This document shows positions 26,796 to 35,858 of a stretch of 64,000 nucleotides of DNA, piece after piece. This DNA is from Cytobacillus stercorigallinarum (lineage in GTDB: Bacteria; Bacillota; Bacilli; Bacillales; Cytobacillaceae): assembly GCF_014836495.1 (NCBI RefSeq), contig NZ_JACSQT010000002.1, positions 186,001-250,000 on the forward strand, read 5' to 3'. Made by a program: the position numbers and the translations under genes. The stretch's first letter is position 1, and every line of letters starts with the position of its first letter. A model generated the notes under the pieces. The model saw only the letters and a list, made by a program, of their open reading frames with translations. It had not been told where the DNA came from and made no database searches.

Positions 26796-28901
26796 TCAAT
26801 TATATATCTCTGCCTGTTTCTTCCCAACAATGACAGCATCAACTGCTGTAACACCTTTACCTTCTTTATGGACGAGTATCGGATTAAATTCCATTTCTGT
26901 CCATTCTCCTTGATGAGATAAACAAAATTCTGATAAAGATTGTATCGTTAATGCCAATGCTTTTATATCTGACTTATGTTTTCCCCTGGCTCCATTTAGA
27001 AGTGGAAACGCCTTAATAGAAGCGATCATTTGTAAAGCCTGTGCCTCTGTAATCGGTGCAGGCAAGAAAACGACATCCTCAAGCACTTCCGTAAATATTC
27101 CTCCGATACCAAACATGATTGTCGGTCCAAAAGTGGGGTCATCAATGGCACCAATAATCACCTCTACCCCTTCATCTGCCATTTCTTCAATCATCATTCC
27201 TTCGATAAGATGTTCGACTTGATGATGCTTTATTCTATTTATCATCCCTTCATAAAAACGAAGTAACTCTTGTTGATTATTAATTTTTGTTTGAACCAAC
27301 TGATAGTCAGATTTATGAGTTATTTCCTTTGAAACTCCTTTTAAGACAAGCGGAAAAGGAAGACTATGCGCATGTAGATCTTCTTGATTACGAACAAAAG
27401 ACCCTTTAGGCACTTTTATACCAATCGATTGTAATAGTTGCTTCCCTTCCCATTCATTTAGTTTTTCATTTACAATCATCGGTGACTGCTTATGGTTTCC
27501 TTTTCTTATTTGAGCGGATGTATTCCTTTCTGCTGTATAGTAATTTACGACATGTGCAAGGGCATTAATGGTCCGTGTGGGGGTAGGAATCCATGGAATA
27601 CTTTTTTCGCTAAAGAGTGCCCTTTTAGTTTCTTCCTGTATTCCTGACCAACAAACAACAATGGGCTTATTTGCTTGTTTAATCAACGTACTAAGTTTGT
27701 TGATAATAGGTGTAAATAAATGATCGGTCATTTGAATATAGAGCACGATGGATTGCACTTCAATTGCTTCTACTAGCACAGTTAAAGTGGCAAGTATTTG
27801 TTGAGGATTTTGATTCACTTGTGCAGTCATATCAACTGGATTCTTAATTGATGCAAAAGCAGGAAGTGTTTGTGATAGTCTTTCTTTCGTTTCTGCTTTT
27901 AAAGTGGCAAGCTTAATTCCTTTACGTTCACATTGGTCAGCCATCATAATGCCTGCACCACCGGATTGTGTGACGATAACCGTCCCTCCATCTTTAGCCA
28001 TATTTTTAGCATAATTAAACAATGATAATGTATCGATTAATTCTTCCTCATCATTAACAAGGACAACATTGTTTGCAGCAAAATAAGATTGATAGATCTT
28101 CGCATTGCCTGCTAATGATGCGGTATGCGAACTAGCCGCATCCGCCCCTATTACTGACGTTCCAACTTTCATTAATACAAGTGGTTTATTATTTTCATGA
28201 CTTGCCTTTATTGCACGATTCATTTTAGTTACACTTCTTGCTCCCTCTAAATATCCACCAATGACTTTTATATCACGACTTTTAGCAAAATAATCAATAT
28301 ACTCAAAGAAATCAACCGCGCTTTCATTTCCACTTGATACAAATGCTTGAAATCCGATACCGATTTCAGTTGCTAATGTATGAGTTAAAGATCCGATTGC
28401 TCCGCTTTGTGTAACAAATGCAATCGGTGCAGAATCACATGCTTTTAAACTGGAAAAGGAAGCAATCATTTGCTTATTTAAATTAAATAACCCGAGAGAA
28501 TTTGGACCGCAAATCGGCAAATGGTGCCCTTTTGCATACTCTCTTATCTCTTTCTCTAACTTCTCTCCCTCACCACCTATTTCAGTAAATCCAGAACTAA
28601 AAATTAATACACTTTTTACCTTCTTCGCGTGTAATTGTTTAATAATAGATAATACACTTTTAGCGGCTACGGAAATCAAGGCTAAGTCAATATGTTCAGG
28701 TAGTTCTTCTATCTTCTGATAGCAAGGAAAACCTAATATCTCTTCATATTTTGGATTCACAAGATAAACTTCACCTTCATAGCCTACCTCTTTTAAATTC
28801 GCTATCGGTTTATAGCTGATTTTTGTTTTATCTCCACTAGCTCCAATAATGGCTATTGCTTCTGGTTCTAACATTGGTCTAAGGTCATCACTTGTAAACA
28901 T
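26796..28901 (-). CDS. NDP-forming acyl-CoA synthetase (fused alpha-beta), copy 2
   Basis: This is a 701-residue paralogue of the protein encoded at 16890-19025, with the same order: CoA-binding domain (PEAIAIIGASGD), ligase domains with His259 in SSHTASLAG as the probable phosphohistidine, then an ATP-grasp domain with KGVSKEITHKSDYQ. The two copies share opening, order and motifs but differ widely in the middle, so they are old duplicates or separate acquisitions. It lies 15 nt after dctM of the DctPQM TRAP system and probably activates that transporter's cargo, or conserves energy by running backwards. The ATG has AGAGGAAGG about 8 nt upstream. Confidence 0.9.
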   Translation of the reverse strand: MFTSDDLRPMLEPEAIAIIGASGDKTKISYKPIANLKEVGYEGEVYLVNPKYEEILGFPCYQKIEELPEHIDLALISVAAKSVLSIIKQLHAKKVKSVLIFSSGFTEIGGEGEKLEKEIREYAKGHHLPICGPNSLGLFNLNKQMIASFSSLKACDSAPIAFVTQSGAIGSLTHTLATEIGIGFQAFVSSGNESAVDFFEYIDYFAKSRDIKVIGGYLEGARSVTKMNRAIKASHENNKPLVLMKVGTSVIGADAASSHTASLAGNAKIYQSYFAANNVVLVNDEEELIDTLSLFNYAKNMAKDGGTVIVTQSGGAGIMMADQCERKGIKLATLKAETKERLSQTLPAFASIKNPVDMTAQVNQNPQQILATLTVLVEAIEVQSIVLYIQMTDHLFTPIINKLSTLIKQANKPIVVCWSGIQEETKRALFSEKSIPWIPTPTRTINALAHVVNYYTAERNTSAQIRKGNHKQSPMIVNEKLNEWEGKQLLQSIGIKVPKGSFVRNQEDLHAHSLPFPLVLKGVSKEITHKSDYQLVQTKINNQQELLRFYEGMINRIKHHQVEHLIEGMMIEEMADEGVEVIIGAIDDPTFGPTIMFGIGGIFTEVLEDVVFLPAPITEAQALQMIASIKAFPLLNGARGKHKSDIKALALTIQSLSEFCLSHQGEWTEMEFNPILVHKEGKGVTAVDAVIVGKKQAEIYN

Positions 28902-28916
28902 CTATTCACCTTCCTC

Positions 28917-30221
28917 TTAATACATATTTTTAGGCAAGAACAAAGCAATATCAGGAAATAGATAAAGAATAATAATTAATAGGAAAATGGGAATTAAAAA
29001 TATACTCGCCCCTTTAAAAATTTGTTCTAAAGTAAGGTCAGGGGCCGATCCTCTCAGTACAAAACAATTCATGCCAACAGGAGGAGTGATCATAGCCATT
29101 TCCATCACTAAAACAATAATGACACCAAACCAAATTAAATTCATATCCATCGCAAGAATGATCGGTAGAATAATTGGTAGTGTAACGACAACCATAGCAA
29201 GGGCATCCATCACCATTCCTAATAAAATGTACATAAGAATAATAAGTACAAATAATAGAAAAGGAGGAACTGAAATAGATTCGAAAATATCTGCTAATAG
29301 AAAAGGCAATCTCGTAATTGTAAGGAAGTAATTTAATATAAATGCCATAATAATAATGGCAAATAAAAATCCAGTTGTTTTCAAAGTAGCAGATAATGCT
29401 TGAACAAATGACTGTATCGTTAATTTCTTTCTGATTAATGCAAAAATAAAAGTAAAGAATGCGCCAATCCCTGCTGCTTCTGTTGGGTTAAACCAGCCGA
29501 TATACATACCGCCAATCACAATGCCAAATAACAAAATAATCCATACGGTGGATTTCAATGCGATAAAACGATCCTTCCATTCCACCTTTGTATGAATCAT
29601 TGGTGCTAACTCTGGTCTTAAAGAAACAGCCACAAATACAGTGATCATATATAAAATGATCAGCATAATCCCCGGGATAATGCCAGCCACTAAAAGCTGT
29701 CCGATAGATTGTTCAGTCATCATGCCATATAGAATAAACAATGTACTTGGTGGAATGAGCACTCCCAATGTTCCCCCTGCAACAATCGTTCCTCCGGTTA
29801 ATGATTTGTTATAACCCGCCTTTAGCATTTCCTTCGATGCAATTACACCCATTGTGGCAGTATTTGCAAGGCTTGAACCTGAAGCGGCCGCAAACACTGC
29901 AGAGGATGCAATCGTCGCCATCCCAAGTCCACCTCTTAATCTACTAAGCCAAAGTCTGAATGTATTAAAAAGTTCTGTACTAATTCCACAGATAAATAAT
30001 AATTCACCCATTAGAACGAACATAGGAATAGTGCTTAACGTATAACTAAAACTATGATCCCATGTCACTGTTTCAACAACGGTGGCCAATGCCGTCCAAC
30101 CTTTCAAATAAAAGATTCCTAGTACGGCTGGTACGACCATTGCGATAGCAATGGGTACTTTAAAAAACATTAAAACAAACATGAGCAAAATAACGATTAC
30201 GCCAAACCATTCAACCGGCAT
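28917..30221 (-). CDS. dctM: TRAP transporter large permease DctM
   Basis: This is the large membrane subunit of 434 residues, with about 12 hydrophobic segments and DctM hallmarks such as SSAVFAAASGSSLANTATMG and GGTLGVLIPPSTLFILYG. It is the channel component that uses a sodium gradient. Upstream in-frame GTG and ATG codons overlap the GGAGG site, so the ATG at 30221, 8 nt after it, is chosen. It overlaps the end of dctQ by 11 nt. It works with DctQ and the DctP receptor encoded just upstream. Cargo is probably a dicarboxylate or similar acid. Confidence 0.92.
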   Translation of the reverse strand: MPVEWFGVIVILLMFVLMFFKVPIAIAMVVPAVLGIFYLKGWTALATVVETVTWDHSFSYTLSTIPMFVLMGELLFICGISTELFNTFRLWLSRLRGGLGMATIASSAVFAAASGSSLANTATMGVIASKEMLKAGYNKSLTGGTIVAGGTLGVLIPPSTLFILYGMMTEQSIGQLLVAGIIPGIMLIILYMITVFVAVSLRPELAPMIHTKVEWKDRFIALKSTVWIILLFGIVIGGMYIGWFNPTEAAGIGAFFTFIFALIRKKLTIQSFVQALSATLKTTGFLFAIIIMAFILNYFLTITRLPFLLADIFESISVPPFLLFVLIILMYILLGMVMDALAMVVVTLPIILPIILAMDMNLIWFGVIIVLVMEMAMITPPVGMNCFVLRGSAPDLTLEQIFKGASIFLIPIFLLIIILYLFPDIALFLPKNMY

Positions 30222-30726
30222 GTTCATCACCTCCTATATTTTCATGATTCAATGAAAGGATGAGCTTGAGCATTCTTAGAAATGCCTCAGCTCCCCACAT
30301 GAGAAAGCCGAATGTAATGATATAATCAAAGGGGTAAAAAGGGATTTCTAAAAGAGTAGTAGATATAGGCATTGTCAATTGATGAAAAATCCCGACATGA
30401 AGATAAATATAAGCAATGAGGATGGTAATAATAAATGTAAGAAATGCGCCAAATATATCTAAGACGCGTTGCCACTTATATGAAAGTCTACTTGTGATAA
30501 TATCTATTGTAATATGTCCGTTTACTTGTTCTGTATAAGCCAAACCACACATGATTAGCACAACCATACCTAACTGAACAATTTCGATATCACCTATAAT
30601 AGGTGAAAATAGTAAGCGACTCATCACAGCAAACGTAATAAATATCATCATCAGTGTCATCGTTGCTAACGCAATATATTTTGTTATTGCTGTAAAGAAA
30701 CGTATGACCTCTTCAAGCTTTCTCAT
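30211..30726 (-). CDS. dctQ: TRAP transporter small permease DctQ
   Basis: This is a membrane protein of 171 residues with four hydrophobic segments (about residues 17-39, 50-70, 88-110 and 130-150), the usual DctQ topology. An open frame extends to 30843, but the ATG at 30726 follows GGTGGTGG at 5 nt and starts with MRKLEEVIRFF, typical of DctQ. It bridges the receptor and the large permease. It lies 22 nt after dctP and overlaps dctM. Confidence 0.88.
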   Translation of the reverse strand: MRKLEEVIRFFTAITKYIALATMTLMMIFITFAVMSRLLFSPIIGDIEIVQLGMVVLIMCGLAYTEQVNGHITIDIITSRLSYKWQRVLDIFGAFLTFIITILIAYIYLHVGIFHQLTMPISTTLLEIPFYPFDYIITFGFLMWGAEAFLRMLKLILSLNHENIGGDEHAG

Positions 30727-30748
30727 GTATTCCACCACCTTAACTGTT

Positions 30749-31810
30749 TTAATTTTCAAATGGTAAAGGGTAATCTTCTTCACGGAGAATTTCAAAAAAA
30801 GCTTCGACCATTTCTTCCCCATCATATCCACGTTTATTTGCATCTTCTATCCATAACTCCCAGGCACCTTTACCCGCTTCACGATACTTAACGTCTTCTT
30901 CTGTAGAAAGTTTAATATATTCACCTCTTTTTTCAACTGCTTTCTCTAACTGCTTATTGGAAGCAGCTAACTCTGTAACATAACTCTCTGTAAACATTTC
31001 TGATAACGCAGGATTCAATTCTTCTGTAAAGATTTTTTGTAAATCTGGCGGAAGCTGATCATAGAAGTTTTTATTCATTACAGGAATGAGTGGATTGACG
31101 AGTACTGACATTTGTGTGATATAAGGGGCCGGTTCATAATACCTTACTGCTTCACCGCCAATAGGTGTATAAAATGCGGTATCAATCATCCCTTTTTCTA
31201 ATCCTTCGTATATACCTTCAGATGTGATCGATACTGGCGTTCCTCCTAATGATTGAATAAAGGCATTTTCTCCTTTTCCGCTCATTCTCATTTTTTTGTT
31301 TTGTAAATCTTCAATTGTGTAAATAGGTGATGTAGAGAATAAATCATAGGCATCTGTTGATGTGGGAGGCATAAGGATGACATTATCTAATCCCTTGTCT
31401 GCAAATCGATCTTCGAATTTACTTAAAACTTTGTTGGCCTCAACAGGTCCTTGCAAGGCAAAAGGTAGACTACCGATTGTATAAGGAAAAAAAGGAGTAT
31501 CATAAAAATAGTTTGTTACGAGAAGACTTACATCATAGAGCCCTCCTTTTATATCTTGATAAACGGAGCTAGACTTTCCTAACGCACTGCCATGATAAAT
31601 ATTGACCTTTACTCTTCCGTTTGTCTTTTCTTCCACCATCTTCTTCCATGGCTCCCATGCATTATAAGCATAGTGATGTGTAGATGGCTGCCAATTATTA
31701 ATATCCATCACATACTCCTCATCGGAAGCGCTTTCATTGGATGTCTGTTGACTACATGCACTTAATAAAATGCCTATACAAAATACAGTCAATAGAAGGA
31801 TCTTTTTCAT
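30749..31810 (-). CDS. dctP: TRAP solute receptor DctP, lipoprotein
   Basis: This is an extracytoplasmic substrate-binding protein of 353 residues. It has a lipoprotein signal (LLSAC lipobox, Cys19) followed by the DctP fold. Arg175 in NKKMRMSGKG matches the conserved arginine that salt-bridges the ligand carboxylate in DctP proteins, so the cargo should be a carboxylic acid. The ATG at 31810 follows GGGGGTG at 6 nt. An upstream GTG at 31819 overlaps that site. It is the first transporter gene in the operon, 27 nt after CoA-transferase copy 2, which may activate the imported acid. Confidence 0.92.
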   Translation of the reverse strand: MKKILLLTVFCIGILLSACSQQTSNESASDEEYVMDINNWQPSTHHYAYNAWEPWKKMVEEKTNGRVKVNIYHGSALGKSSSVYQDIKGGLYDVSLLVTNYFYDTPFFPYTIGSLPFALQGPVEANKVLSKFEDRFADKGLDNVILMPPTSTDAYDLFSTSPIYTIEDLQNKKMRMSGKGENAFIQSLGGTPVSITSEGIYEGLEKGMIDTAFYTPIGGEAVRYYEPAPYITQMSVLVNPLIPVMNKNFYDQLPPDLQKIFTEELNPALSEMFTESYVTELAASNKQLEKAVEKRGEYIKLSTEEDVKYREAGKGAWELWIEDANKRGYDGEEMVEAFFEILREEDYPLPFEN

Positions 31811-31837
31811 TGGAAACACCCCCAGTATTGTTCAAAA

Positions 31838-33052
31838 TCACACTTTCTTCTTATCTGACGAACCAATTACTCCCTCTTTTCTCAATTGATTAATCTCTAA
31901 TGTTTGATACCCTAAAGAATGTAGAAGTTCTTCAGTATGTTGCCCTAACAAAGGTGGTCCTGTTTTTGTTTTAATATTTAGCGTAGAATTCTTGAGTGGA
32001 CTTTTTACTAATTGAATACGTCCAAGCTTTACATGGTCAACTTCTTCAACAACTTCTCTCGCTTCAGCTTGAGGGTGTTGAAAAACTTGTTCAATATTAT
32101 TTACTGGTCCAGCTGGAACACCTACTTGTGATAATTGAGTGAACCATTCATCTGCCGTTTTGGTTATCATAATTTCTGCGATTTTTTTTGATAACACTTC
32201 ACGATTAGTTACTCTAGCTTGATTTGTTATAAACCTTTGATCATCTATCCAACTATCACGAGCTAAAACCACACAGAATTTTGCGAATAATTTATCATTC
32301 CCACAACAAACCATTAAAGGGCGGTCACTGCATTTAAACACTTGATAAGGAACAATATAACTATGATCATTGCCAACTCTTGTTGAAACAGTACCTGTAT
32401 TTAAATAACTACTTCCTACATTGGCAAGTGCACTTAATTGTACTTCAAATAGAGATAGATCAATATATTGTTCCTTTCCTGTTTGATCTCTTTGCCTTAA
32501 AGCGGCGAGAATCGCTATTGCTACATATTGTGACGTCATAATATCGACGAGTGGAAGCCCCACTCTTGTCGCCTCCCCTTCCGGAAATCCAGTGACTTCC
32601 ATTAAACCGCCTATTGCTTGCATAACAGGGTCAAACCCAGGTTCCCCTTTATACGGTCCCGTTTGACCATATCCGGTTACTGAACATAATATAATATCTT
32701 TTTTAACCTTTTTAAGTTGTTCTAGGTCGAGACCCAACTTTTTCAAAGTGCCTGTTTTAAAGTTTTCTAAGACAATATCAGCCTCTTTTACGAGTTGTAA
32801 AAAGATCTCCTTCCCTTTTTGCTTTTTCAAATCCAACTCAACTGATTTTTTATTACGATTAGCGGTAAAATAATACGTACTTTCTCCTTCTATGAAAGGA
32901 ATCCAATCTCTCATACTATCTGTACCATTCGGTGCCTCTATTCTGATGACATCAGCCCCTAAATCTGCTAATATCATTGAACCCCCAGGTCCTGCATATA
33001 CACGAGACAAATCCAATACTTTAACACCTGCAAGTGGTTGACTATCACTCAT
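31838..33052 (-). CDS. Class III (CaiB/BaiF) CoA-transferase, copy 2
   Basis: This 404-residue enzyme has the family opening LAGVKVLDLSRVYAGPG, ADLGADVIRIEAPNGTDSMRD and NRNKKSVELDLKK. Asp170 in GLPLVDIMT is the expected catalytic aspartate. It probably transfers CoA from succinyl-CoA or a product ester to an imported acid. Its ribosome binding site lies in the end of the preceding acyl-CoA dehydrogenase gene (gap of 3 nt), and it is followed by dctP, so uptake and activation are likely linked. This pairing (CoA-transferase, acyl-CoA dehydrogenase, TRAP) is typical of dicarboxylate degradation clusters. Confidence 0.88.
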   Translation of the reverse strand: MSDSQPLAGVKVLDLSRVYAGPGGSMILADLGADVIRIEAPNGTDSMRDWIPFIEGESTYYFTANRNKKSVELDLKKQKGKEIFLQLVKEADIVLENFKTGTLKKLGLDLEQLKKVKKDIILCSVTGYGQTGPYKGEPGFDPVMQAIGGLMEVTGFPEGEATRVGLPLVDIMTSQYVAIAILAALRQRDQTGKEQYIDLSLFEVQLSALANVGSSYLNTGTVSTRVGNDHSYIVPYQVFKCSDRPLMVCCGNDKLFAKFCVVLARDSWIDDQRFITNQARVTNREVLSKKIAEIMITKTADEWFTQLSQVGVPAGPVNNIEQVFQHPQAEAREVVEEVDHVKLGRIQLVKSPLKNSTLNIKTKTGPPLLGQHTEELLHSLGYQTLEINQLRKEGVIGSSDKKKV

Positions 33053-33055
33053 CGA

Positions 33056-34270
33056 TTACAACCTCACCTTATGAATATCACTACTTAAGGAAAACTTTCT
33101 TTCGATATGATGACGATTGGCATCCTTTTCTCCTAAGGCGTCATTGGCAATCAGTATTCGTTGGATATTCGCCGATCCTTCACCAAAGTGAAGCATATTC
33201 GCATAGTTTACATACTTCATAATCGGATATTCATCTGCGATACCATTGCCACCAAATATCTCTAATGCACTTCTTGCTGCTTTGGTAGCTACTTCTGAGG
33301 CAAAATATTTTGCGTATGCACTTTGTCTAGTTGCCGCCTCGCCTTTGTCTTTTAAGTAAGCGCTTTTATAAGTAAGCAATCTTGCAGCCTCTGTTTCTAC
33401 TACCATATCCGCAATCAAATGTTGAATCATTTGATATTGACCAATCGCTACGCCACTCACTTCTCGTTCGTTTGCATAAGATATCGATTCATCAATACAA
33501 CCTTGAGCAATACCAACCAATCGCGAAGAAACAGTTAAGCGCCCATAATCAAGGGCGTTCATCGCTATTTTAAAACCTTCTCCCTCTTTACCTAATAATT
33601 GATTTTTTGGGATTCGATAGTCTTCTAAAAATACTTCACAGCTTCTAGTCATAAATCCTAGGGAACTGATTTCGATTGGCTTTGCATAAAACCCCGGTAA
33701 ATTAGTCTCAATAATAAAAGCAGAAATGCCATTATGACCAGCGTCTGGGTCTGTTTTCGCAAATAACACACCTACATCTGCTTCATTAGCAAAAGTAATC
33801 CACATTTTTGATCCGTTCAGCACGTACTCATCACCATCTAGAACAGCCGTTGTCTTCATTGCTCCTGCAGGATCTGAGCCACCACCAGATTCAGTAAGAG
33901 CGAACATACCAATTTTCTCCGCTTTTATTAGTGAAGGAACATATTTTTCAATTTGCTGCTTATTTCCCCAATTTAATATTGTAAAAGGACAGGTCATTGC
34001 TTGCATATTAAAGGCATAACCTAACGATGGATGTGCTTTTGATATTTCTTCAGCAATGATAGCTAAATTAAGAAAACCTAATTCAGATCCACCATATTGC
34101 TCCGGGAAACAAGCACCAAAAAAACCGAGATTCCCCATTTTTTCAAAAATATCTTTCGGGAATAATTGATTTTTCTCATAATACTTGATTTGGGGTGACA
34201 CTTCTTTTCGAACAAACTCCTTTACCATTTGTAAGACTTGTTGGTTTTCACTTGTATATTCAAACTCCAT
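33056..34270 (-). CDS. Acyl-CoA dehydrogenase, operon with CoA-transferase copy 2
   Basis: This is a FAD-dependent acyl-CoA dehydrogenase of 404 residues. It has MFALTESGGGSDPAG near residues 122-136 and KMWITF near 155. The C-terminal GGNGIADEYPIMKYVNYANMLH runs into FGEGSANIQ, where Glu364 is the canonical catalytic base. The alternative position is a glycine (DYGRL), as expected when the canonical base is used. It should introduce a double bond into the CoA ester made by the CoA-transferase encoded next. It is first in this operon. The ATG has AAGGTGG about 9 nt upstream. The ester could be branched-chain or dicarboxylic. Confidence 0.9.
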   Translation of the reverse strand: MEFEYTSENQQVLQMVKEFVRKEVSPQIKYYEKNQLFPKDIFEKMGNLGFFGACFPEQYGGSELGFLNLAIIAEEISKAHPSLGYAFNMQAMTCPFTILNWGNKQQIEKYVPSLIKAEKIGMFALTESGGGSDPAGAMKTTAVLDGDEYVLNGSKMWITFANEADVGVLFAKTDPDAGHNGISAFIIETNLPGFYAKPIEISSLGFMTRSCEVFLEDYRIPKNQLLGKEGEGFKIAMNALDYGRLTVSSRLVGIAQGCIDESISYANEREVSGVAIGQYQMIQHLIADMVVETEAARLLTYKSAYLKDKGEAATRQSAYAKYFASEVATKAARSALEIFGGNGIADEYPIMKYVNYANMLHFGEGSANIQRILIANDALGEKDANRHHIERKFSLSSDIHKVRL

Positions 34271-34431
34271 CTACCCACACCACCTTATTAGAATTTTCTG
34301 AATTTATTAATTATATTATTATATATATTAATAATATTCAATATTTTATTGAGAAAATAGATAATTAGTTTGGGATAATGGATACAATTGATAGGCAATA
34401 TAAGTCTTTGTCCTAGCATGAAAATAATTGA

Positions 34432-35013
34432 TTAAAGCTTCGATCTTTCTTGTTGAAACTTCTCTCTTGCTTGTATATACCAGTCATTACCTAAAGAATC
34501 GATAATTACTGTAGCTGGAAAATGTTCTACTGTAAGCCGATATACTGCCTCCGTACCTAACTCAGGAAAGGCCACAACCTCTGCCTCTCTAATAGCCCTA
34601 GACAGAAGTGCGCCGCTTCCCCCTATTGCTGCTAAATAAACTGCTTTGTTTGTTTTTATACTTTCCTTTACTTCTTCGTTTCGATACCCTTTTCCAATCA
34701 TTCCTTTTAAGCCATGCTCTAATAATAATGGTGTGTATTTATCCATTCTACTACTAGTTGTTGGACCGGCGGAACCAATCACTTGGTCAGGCTTTGCTGG
34801 GGTCGGACCAACGTAATAAATAAAAGCATTTTCTAATGAGAATGGAATCGTTTCTTGTTGAGATAAACGAGCATAAATTTTTTTATGGGCTGCGTCTCTC
34901 GCTGTATATATTAAGCCGGTTAATTCAACTTGCTCTCCTGCTCTTAATGTTGCCAACTCTTCTGGACTTAACGGTAAAGATAACTGTTTTTTTCCCAATT
35001 CTATCAGCCTCAC
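34432..35013 (-). CDS. Class I fumarase/L-tartrate dehydratase beta subunit
   Basis: This is the C-terminal domain type (TtdB/FumA-C) of iron-sulfur hydrolyases, 193 residues. It contains GPTPAKPDQVIGSAGPTTSSRMD near residues 70-92 and the GKGYRNEEV stretch. It joins the alpha subunit encoded immediately upstream to interconvert an unsaturated diacid and its hydroxy acid, such as fumarate/malate, mesaconate/citramalate or tartrate/oxaloacetate. The start is GTG, overlapping the alpha-subunit stop as GTGA, so translation is coupled. Which substrate is used cannot be read from the sequence. Confidence 0.9.
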   Translation of the reverse strand: MRLIELGKKQLSLPLSPEELATLRAGEQVELTGLIYTARDAAHKKIYARLSQQETIPFSLENAFIYYVGPTPAKPDQVIGSAGPTTSSRMDKYTPLLLEHGLKGMIGKGYRNEEVKESIKTNKAVYLAAIGGSGALLSRAIREAEVVAFPELGTEAVYRLTVEHFPATVIIDSLGNDWYIQAREKFQQERSKL

Positions 35014-35858
35014 ATTCTCAATTCTTTATGTCTAGACGCATGACAATTCAAATTAACTGCCACAGGAAGTGCAGCGATATGACATGGTTCTAACTCGATC
35101 TTTACATCTAGGGCAGTTGTATCTCCACCTAACCCTTGAGGACCAATCCCCATTTCATTCATGTTTTTCATCAAATCTTTTTCTAATTGGGCTACTTCTG
35201 GAGATGGATGATGTTGACCAATTGGCCGAAACAATGATTTTTTAGCTAAATAAGCGCAGCGTTCGAAATTGCCACCAATTCCAATACCAACGACTAAAGG
35301 AGGACAAGCATTCGGTCCTGCATGTTCAACGGTGGTTAAGATGAAATCTTTTACGCCTTCAATACCATCTGCTGGGGTTAACATTTTAAGGGCACTCATA
35401 TTCTCACTCCCTCCCCCTTTTGCCGACATATGGATAACGAGTTGATCTCCGGCTTTCATTTCGATATGAATAATGGCAGGGCTGTTATATGTTTCAGATT
35501 TATCTCTCGTCAGGGGATTATTGACGATAGAATGCCTTAAATACCCGTCTTTATACCCTTTCATTACACCTTCATTAATGGCATTTGTGATTGTCCCACC
35601 TTTAATAAAACAGTCTTGACCTAATTCAACAATAAAAACGGAAACACCTGTATCCTGACACATGGGGACGCGGTTTTCAGTAGCGATATTGGCATTTTCA
35701 ATTAAATCTAACAATATATCTTTTCCAATTGGTGACCTTTCTGTTTCCACCGCTTGTCGAAAAGCAGAAATAACATCTTCGCCAAGATCAAAGTTCGCTT
35801 CCTGACAAAGCTTCGCTACTTGTTCCACTATATGGTCATAAGCAATCACTTTCATCAT
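35010..35858 (-). CDS. Class I fumarase/L-tartrate dehydratase alpha subunit
   Basis: This [4Fe-4S] hydrolyase subunit has 282 residues. The probable cluster ligands are Cys67 in MCQDTG, Cys185 in NACPP and Cys272 in NCHASRH. Other family motifs are AKGGGSENMS near residue 147 and GIGIGGNFERC near 191. Cluster enzymes of this class are oxygen-sensitive. The ATG overlaps the MmgE/PrpD stop as TAATG, so the three genes form one tightly coupled unit. In family members the substrate varies between fumarate, mesaconate and tartrate. The neighbouring CitE/HpcH and MmgE/PrpD genes make a C5 diacid such as mesaconate plausible. Confidence 0.9.
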   Translation of the reverse strand: MMKVIAYDHIVEQVAKLCQEANFDLGEDVISAFRQAVETERSPIGKDILLDLIENANIATENRVPMCQDTGVSVFIVELGQDCFIKGGTITNAINEGVMKGYKDGYLRHSIVNNPLTRDKSETYNSPAIIHIEMKAGDQLVIHMSAKGGGSENMSALKMLTPADGIEGVKDFILTTVEHAGPNACPPLVVGIGIGGNFERCAYLAKKSLFRPIGQHHPSPEVAQLEKDLMKNMNEMGIGPQGLGGDTTALDVKIELEPCHIAALPVAVNLNCHASRHKELRM

